A DNA stretch of 32,687 nucleotides, from positions 1 to 32,687 of the forward strand of contig CACORY010000009.1 of the NCBI GenBank assembly GCA_902629695.1, in the 5' to 3' direction. The stretch is from an uncultured Pelagibacteraceae bacterium (GTDB lineage Bacteria; Pseudomonadota; Alphaproteobacteria; Pelagibacterales; Pelagibacteraceae). Shown here piece by piece: positions 29,201-32,687 of this stretch (its first letter is position 1; the number at the start of each line of letters is the position of its first letter). The position numbers and the translations under genes are program-made. A model generated the notes under the pieces. The model ran no database searches. It was not told the DNA's origin and worked only from the letters and a program-made list of their open reading frames with translations.

Positions 29201-29208
29201 AGAGGGAG
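29201..29208 (+). promoter_or_regulatory. Strong ribosome-binding site of proteorhodopsin
   Basis: AGAGGGAG ends six bases before the ATG at 29215. It is the strongest purine-rich Shine-Dalgarno in a window where most genes have weak or none, fitting very high translation of the rhodopsin. Confidence 0.8.
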
Positions 29209-29214
29209 TTTTTT

Positions 29215-29988
29215 ATGAAAAAACTTAAATTGTTTGCTCTAGCAGCTGTTGCCCTAATTGGGATAACAGGTGTAGCAAACGCAGCTTCTGCTACTATGTT
29301 AGCTCAAGATGACTTCGTTGGAATATCTTTTTGGATAATTTCAATGGGTATGTTGGCTGCTACAGCGTTTTTCTTTATGGAGAGAAACACTGTTGCTCCT
29401 GGCTGGAAAACGTCAGTAACTGTTGCAGGGCTAGTAACTGGTATTGCATTCATCCACTATATGTACATGAGAGAAGTATGGGTGATGACTGGCGACTCAC
29501 CAACGGTATACAGATATATTGACTGGTTAATTACTGTACCATTACAGATGATAGAGTTTTATTTAATTCTAGTAGCTGTAAGAAAAGCAAATTCTGGAAT
29601 CTTCTGGAGATTGTTAATTGGTTCATTAGTAATGTTAATCGGTGGATATTTAGGAGAGGCTGGATACATCAACGCTACACTTGGTTTCGTAATCGGTATG
29701 GCAGGTTGGGTATACATTCTTTATGAAATATTCTCAGGTGAAGCTGGAAAAGCTGCTGCTAAGAGCGGAAACAAAGCTCTAGTAACTGCGTTCGGTGCAA
29801 TGAGAATGATTGTAACTGTAGGTTGGGCTATTTACCCATTAGGTTATGTATTTGGTTACCTAACAGGTGGTGTAGATGCAAACTCATTAAACGTAGTTTA
29901 CAACTTAGCTGACTTTATAAACAAAATTGCATTTGGTCTAGTAATCTGGGCTGCTGCAGTAAGTTCAGCTGGTGCAAGAAGCAGATAA
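29215..29988 (+). CDS. Blue-light-tuned proteorhodopsin proton pump
   Basis: Light-driven outward proton pump with retinal, seven membrane helices, in the inner membrane. The 257-aa precursor has a signal peptide of about 23 residues (VANA-A). Key residues: Lys237 (NKIAFG) binds retinal; Asp103 (RYIDW) is the Schiff-base counterion/proton acceptor; Thr107 and Glu114 complete the D-T-E pumping motif, with Glu114 as proton donor; His81 (FIHYM) is the counterion partner. The tuning site (residue 105 of the reference green proteorhodopsin, here Gln111 in TVPLQ) is glutamine, which marks blue absorption. Codon use is biased: Asn is AAC in eight of nine cases. It is followed by a strong terminator, so mostly monocistronic. 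No retinal synthesis genes lie in this window. Confidence 0.98.
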   Translation: MKKLKLFALAAVALIGITGVANAASATMLAQDDFVGISFWIISMGMLAATAFFFMERNTVAPGWKTSVTVAGLVTGIAFIHYMYMREVWVMTGDSPTVYRYIDWLITVPLQMIEFYLILVAVRKANSGIFWRLLIGSLVMLIGGYLGEAGYINATLGFVIGMAGWVYILYEIFSGEAGKAAAKSGNKALVTAFGAMRMIVTVGWAIYPLGYVFGYLTGGVDANSLNVVYNLADFINKIAFGLVIWAAAVSSAGARSR

Positions 29989-30010
29989 TTACTGTTTAAA
30001 TTAAATTTAT

Positions 30011-30050
30011 AGGGCGAGTATGTTTTTACATACTTGCCCTATTTTTTTTT
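30011..30050 (+). terminator. Rho-independent terminator of proteorhodopsin
   Basis: AGGGCGAGTATGT (30011-30023) pairs with ACATACTTGCCCT (30028-30040) over 13 positions with a single G-U pair and a TTTT loop. A run of nine T (30042-30050) follows after one A. This is the best intrinsic terminator in the window. Confidence 0.93.
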
Positions 30051-30061
30051 ACTCCTATATA
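30034..30061 (+). promoter_or_regulatory. Predicted promoter of the ferredoxin operon
   Basis: TTGCCC (30034-30039) and TATATA (30056-30061) are spaced by 16 bases, giving a start near 30068-30069, on the ferredoxin ATG. The -35 lies within the descending arm of the rhodopsin terminator. An overlapping perfect TATAAT (30060-30065) is present but would start transcription inside the gene. There is no Shine-Dalgarno, in keeping with a leaderless message. Confidence 0.4.
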
Positions 30062-30068
30062 TAATTCA

Positions 30069-30389
30069 ATGGCTAAAATTACTTATATAACTAATGATAA
30101 TAAAAATCATACTATTGAAGTTCAAAATGGACTTACAGTTATGGAAGGTGCTGTTCAAAACGATATTCCAGGCATTGATGCAGATTGTGGTGGAGGTATG
30201 GCTTGTGCGACATGTCATGTGTATGTAAATGATGAATGGTTTGATAAGATCACCCCTAAGGAAGATGGCGAAGAAGACATGTTGGATATGGCTTTTGAAC
30301 CAAAAAAAAATAGTAGGTTAAGTTGTCAAATAATAGTTTCAGATGAATTAGATGGACTGACAGTAAATATTCCATCCAAACAAGGATAA
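30069..30389 (+). CDS. [2Fe-2S] ferredoxin, adrenodoxin type
   Basis: Soluble one-electron carrier of 106 aa. Cluster ligands are Cys40, Cys46, Cys49 and Cys86, in the C-x5-C-x2-C...C spacing of vertebrate-type/bacterial adrenodoxin-like ferredoxins ([14 protein letters not shown] and SRLSCQI). The acidic stretch [12 protein letters not shown] between them is the usual reductase-docking region. Isc-type Fdx is an alternative, but its neighbour here is a ferredoxin-NADP reductase, starting one base after the stop, so the pair probably works as a redox module. Start without Shine-Dalgarno. Confidence 0.93.
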   Translation: MAKITYITNDNKNHTIEVQNGLTVMEGAVQNDIPGIDADCGGGMACATCHVYVNDEWFDKITPKEDGEEDMLDMAFEPKKNSRLSCQIIVSDELDGLTVNIPSKQG

Positions 30390-30390
30390 G

Positions 30391-31410
30391 ATGAATAAAA
30401 CAGATGCATTGATAATAGGAGCTGGTCCAACAGGTTTGTTTACAGCTCACCAATTAAAATTAATTGGTCTTGATTGTGAGGTAGTTGATAATTTAGACAA
30501 AATTGGTGGACAATGTATTGAGCTCTATCCTGATAAGCCAATATATGACATTCCAGCTGTACCAGAATGTACTGGTGAAGAATTAACTAATAACTTAATT
30601 AATCAAATAAAACCTTTTGATATCAAATTTCATTTAAGCAATAGAGTGGATGAGGTAAAAAAAGAGGGAAATAACTGGATTGTCAAAACGAATAACGGGA
30701 CAAAATTTCAAACTCCCAATGTAATTATAGCTGGTGGTGTTGGCTCATTTGAACCAAGAAAATTTCCTGTAAAAGAATGTGAAAAATTTGAAAATCAATC
30801 AGTATTTTATTCAATAAAAGATAAAAAAATTTTTGAAGGTAAAACTGTAAGTATCTTTGGCGGCGGTGATAGTGCTTTAGATTGGGCAGTTGAATTGTCA
30901 AAAAATTCAAAAGTAAATCTTATTCATAGAAGAGATGATTTTAGAGGCGCTCAAGCTACAGTAGACAAAGTTAAACAGTTGGCAAAAGAGGGAAAAATAA
31001 ACCTTTTAACTAAGTTTCAAATGACAGGAATAAAAGGAGAAAATAAGTTAGAGAGTATAGATATTAAAAGTGATAACAAGGAATTAAAAACACTCCAAAC
31101 GGATTATGCTTTAGGTTTTTTCGGTTTGATTATGCAGCTTGGTCCGATAGCTAATTGGGGTCTTAATATTGATAAAAAAACTATACAAGTTGATACAGAA
31201 AAATTTGAAACTAACCAAAAAGGTATTTATGCTGTAGGAGATATATGTAGTTATCCAGGAAAATTAAAATTAATTCTTTCGGGTTTCCATGAGGGTGCTT
31301 TAGCAGCACGAGCCTGTTTTAAACTAGCAAGACCAAATGAAAAATATAGATTTGAATTTACAACATCATCTAAAAGTATTAAAGAGCGTCTTGGTGTAAA
31401 AAGTGATTGA
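30391..31410 (+). CDS. Ferredoxin-NADP reductase, thioredoxin-reductase-like (type 2)
   Basis: FAD enzyme of 339 aa that moves electrons between NADPH and ferredoxin/flavodoxin. The FAD motif IGAGPTGLFTAHQL is at residues 9-22 and the NADPH motif IFGGGDSALDWAVEL is in the middle domain. HRRDDFRGAQ and ILSGFHEGALAA are typical of the YumC-like FNR group. The redox-active CxxC of true thioredoxin reductases is missing at the corresponding place (VFYSIKDKKIFEGK), which rules out thioredoxin reductase. It sits between ferredoxin and GST; the ribosome-binding AAGGATAAG is part of the ferredoxin end. Confidence 0.92.
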   Translation: MNKTDALIIGAGPTGLFTAHQLKLIGLDCEVVDNLDKIGGQCIELYPDKPIYDIPAVPECTGEELTNNLINQIKPFDIKFHLSNRVDEVKKEGNNWIVKTNNGTKFQTPNVIIAGGVGSFEPRKFPVKECEKFENQSVFYSIKDKKIFEGKTVSIFGGGDSALDWAVELSKNSKVNLIHRRDDFRGAQATVDKVKQLAKEGKINLLTKFQMTGIKGENKLESIDIKSDNKELKTLQTDYALGFFGLIMQLGPIANWGLNIDKKTIQVDTEKFETNQKGIYAVGDICSYPGKLKLILSGFHEGALAARACFKLARPNEKYRFEFTTSSKSIKERLGVKSD

Positions 31411-32029
31411 ACTTTTTTCTGCAAATACTCCTAATGGAAAAAAAATCAGTATTATGCTTGAGGAGATTGGTTACAATTTTAAGGTAACAAAAGTAGATAT
31501 TGATAAAGGAGAACAGTTTAAGGAAAGTTTTAAAAAGATTAGTCCTTTTAGCAAAATACCAGTTATTATCGATCATAAAAACAATACATCTATTTTTGAA
31601 TCTGGAGCAATTCTTATTTATTTAGCTGAACAAAGTGGAAGATTTTACGATAAAAAAAAACGAACTATAATTAATCAGTGGATGATGGCACAGATGGGTT
31701 ATATTGGACCAATGTTGGGTCAGCATCATCAATTTCATTATTATAATCCTGGTAAAAGTAAATTTGGAGAAGAAAGATATTTTAAAATTTCAAAAAGAAT
31801 TTACGAAGACCTCGATGAAGTTTTGTCAAAGACAAAATTTTTATCAGGAAGTGATTATACAATTGCAGATATTGGAACTTTTCCATGGATTGCACGTCAT
31901 GAGTGGCATGATATAGGACTTAAAAAATATGAAAATTTAACTAGATGGTATTTAGAAGTATCTAAAAGGGCAGCTGTAAAAAAAGGTTTTTCTTTTATGA
32001 ATAAAGATGAATTTCCACCTTTACCCTAA
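31403..32029 (+). CDS. Glutathione S-transferase family protein (YfcG/Ure2p-like)
   Basis: A 208-aa GST with an N-terminal thioredoxin-like domain (residues 1-80; SANTPNGKKISIMLEEIG, then SKIPVIIDH with the cis-Pro, and FESGAILIYLAEQ) and an all-helical C-terminal domain (WMMAQMGYIGPMLGQHHQFHYY and DYTIADIGTFPW). The NTPNGKK segment matches the disulfide-bond reductase group (YfcG) rather than classical conjugating GSTs. The start is GTG at 31403 (GTGATTGA), overlapping the reductase stop by eight bases, so translation is coupled to the redox module. Confidence 0.9.
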   Translation: MIELFSANTPNGKKISIMLEEIGYNFKVTKVDIDKGEQFKESFKKISPFSKIPVIIDHKNNTSIFESGAILIYLAEQSGRFYDKKKRTIINQWMMAQMGYIGPMLGQHHQFHYYNPGKSKFGEERYFKISKRIYEDLDEVLSKTKFLSGSDYTIADIGTFPWIARHEWHDIGLKKYENLTRWYLEVSKRAAVKKGFSFMNKDEFPPLP

Positions 32030-32134
32030 TTAATTCATAGAATTTAGTAATCTAAACAAAGAAGCAAAAATTCCATGCCCTGAAAGTTCAATAGCTATGA
32101 TAGCAATGATAATTAAGATAAATTTTTTGTTCAT
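32030..32134 (-). CDS. 34-aa membrane microprotein, second in dksA-linked pair
   Basis: A frame from ATG 32134 to TAA 32030 encodes a basic start (MNKK), a strongly hydrophobic stretch (residues 5-16, FILIIIAIIAIE) and an amphipathic tail containing GHGIFASLFRLL. The ATG overlaps the stop of the preceding microprotein as ATGA, a hallmark of translational coupling. It ends just after the convergent GST gene. Function unknown; no family recognised. Confidence 0.45.
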   Translation of the reverse strand: MNKKFILIIIAIIAIELSGHGIFASLFRLLNSMN

Positions 32135-32259
32135 CTAGTAAATACAAAAACTAATAATAGTATCCAAAAAAAAGCATAATAAAAATAAATATATTTTTTT
32201 GTAAAGTTATAAGTAATTGGATTATGTACTTTTCTACTTTTTCTTTTTTTTTTAGTCAT
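32131..32259 (-). CDS. 42-aa membrane microprotein, first in dksA-linked pair
   Basis: A frame from ATG 32259 to TGA 32131 encodes a very basic N terminus (MTKKKRKSRKVHNPITYNF) followed by an aromatic-rich hydrophobic helix (residues about 23-40, YIYFYYAFFWILLLVFVF). Positive-inside layout predicts an inner-membrane protein with the basic end in the cytosol. Its start overlaps the dksA stop by eight bases, and its stop overlaps the next microprotein start. Function unknown. Confidence 0.5.
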   Translation of the reverse strand: MTKKKRKSRKVHNPITYNFTKKYIYFYYAFFWILLLVFVFTR

Positions 32260-32687
32260 CAGCGTGAACTTTCTCATCTTTCTCGTGTTTTTCTTGTGCA
32301 GCAATTGTATATTTTGCTACAGGTCTTGCCATTAGTCTTTTAAGTCCAATTGGCTCAGCAGTGTCTAAACAATAACCATATGTATCTTCTCTTATTCTTG
32401 CTAAGGCTTTATCTATTTCAGAAATTAACTTTATTTGTCTGTTGATTGCTTTCATTTCAACATTTTTATCTGTATATGAACTTGCTTGGTCTACTATGTC
32501 TGCTGAAATACTGTTATCATCCATGCTTCCATTATAAAGCGCTTCATTATTAGATTTTACCAATTCTTTTTTCCATTCCTGTAACTTCATTCTGAAAAAA
32601 ACTTTATGTTTTTCACACATATATTTCTCAGTTTCTTTTGGAATATATGTTTTTGAAATCTTAATAGGTCCTTTGTCTACAATCTTT
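32252..32687 (-). CDS. dksA: DksA-family transcription factor (N terminus cut by window edge)
   Basis: Binds the RNA polymerase secondary channel and, with ppGpp, tunes transcription in the stringent response. The frame is open to the right window edge; the internal ATG at 32620 is not the true start because the upstream in-frame sequence (IPKETEKYMCEKHK) matches the usual DksA lead-in. The coiled-coil tip motif DxxDxA is present as DIVDQA. In the zinc-finger region only one of four cysteines remains: YGYCLDTAEPIGLKRL then ARPVAKYTIAAQEKHE. Alphaproteobacterial and DksA2-like proteins are known to lose these cysteines, so it may act without zinc. Two microprotein genes follow, overlapping in series. 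Confidence 0.9.
   Translation of the reverse strand, partial: KIVDKGPIKISKTYIPKETEKYMCEKHKVFFRMKLQEWKKELVKSNNEALYNGSMDDNSISADIVDQASSYTDKNVEMKAINRQIKLISEIDKALARIREDTYGYCLDTAEPIGLKRLMARPVAKYTIAAQEKHEKDEKVHADD

Noticed and set aside
29215..29988. Halorhodopsin or sodium-pumping rhodopsin
   Set aside because: Asp103, Thr107 and Glu114 give the proton-pump D-T-E motif, not the chloride (TSA/NTQ) or sodium (NDQ) motifs.
30391..31410. Thioredoxin reductase
   Set aside because: The redox-active CxxC is absent, whereas the FAD and NADPH motifs and the neighbouring ferredoxin fit a type 2 ferredoxin-NADP reductase.

Overview
The window is a gene-dense, very AT-rich chromosomal segment. Its gene content points to a SAR11-clade marine alphaproteobacterium (Candidatus Pelagibacter or a close relative). 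The grounds are: a proteorhodopsin followed by a [2Fe-2S] ferredoxin and a thioredoxin-reductase-like ferredoxin-NADP reductase; a circularly permuted two-piece tmRNA of alphaproteobacterial type; ThyX as the thymidylate synthase present; overlapping or nearly abutting genes; and a SAR11-style propeller plus autotransporter protein. I saw no insertion sequence, prophage, CRISPR array, rRNA or tRNA gene. No stretch longer than about 210 bases lacks a gene, and the longest gap is the leader region of the proteorhodopsin gene.

Layout. 1-2056: the end of an unidentified gene, fumC on the minus strand, a MazG-like pyrophosphohydrolase, and a 39-aa membrane microprotein on the minus strand. 2077-2335: two-piece tmRNA (minus strand) with its own promoter and a peptide tag ANESYALAA. 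2380-6284: thyX, a 700-aa secreted beta-propeller/autotransporter, and the Mrp/ApbC ATPase on the minus strand. 6335-10833: membrane quality-control operon hflK-hflC-yjeT-like-degP, followed by miaA. 10887-15907: branched-chain amino acid genes ilvB-ilvH-ilvC-leuA. 15907-21673: rod-shape operon mreB-mreC-mreD-mrdA-rodA, joined to leuA by a one-base overlap. 21723-26767: a tight run of FAD amino-acid oxidoreductase, EamA transporter, D-2-hydroxyacid dehydrogenase, class IV histone-deacetylase-like amidohydrolase, msrB and two hypothetical genes. 26778-29004 (minus): SMR transporter and propionyl-CoA synthetase. 29215-32029: blue-tuned proteorhodopsin with a strong terminator, then ferredoxin, ferredoxin-NADP reductase and GST. 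32030-32687 (minus): a dksA-family gene cut by the window edge, followed by two overlapping microprotein ORFs.

How it fits together. Most of the segment is core metabolism and envelope growth. The light-related block pairs a proton pump with a separate electron-transfer operon. The most worthwhile unexplained points are: the six-copy TTAGT/ACTAA palindrome cluster directly upstream of the proteorhodopsin gene; the dksA-linked overlapping microproteins; the microprotein directly behind the tmRNA; promoters placed so that hflK and ferredoxin mRNAs may be leaderless; and the D-amino-acid/2-oxoacid/deacetylase cluster of unknown substrate. Family assignments come from motifs read in the sequence and from recall of the families. 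No database search was possible.
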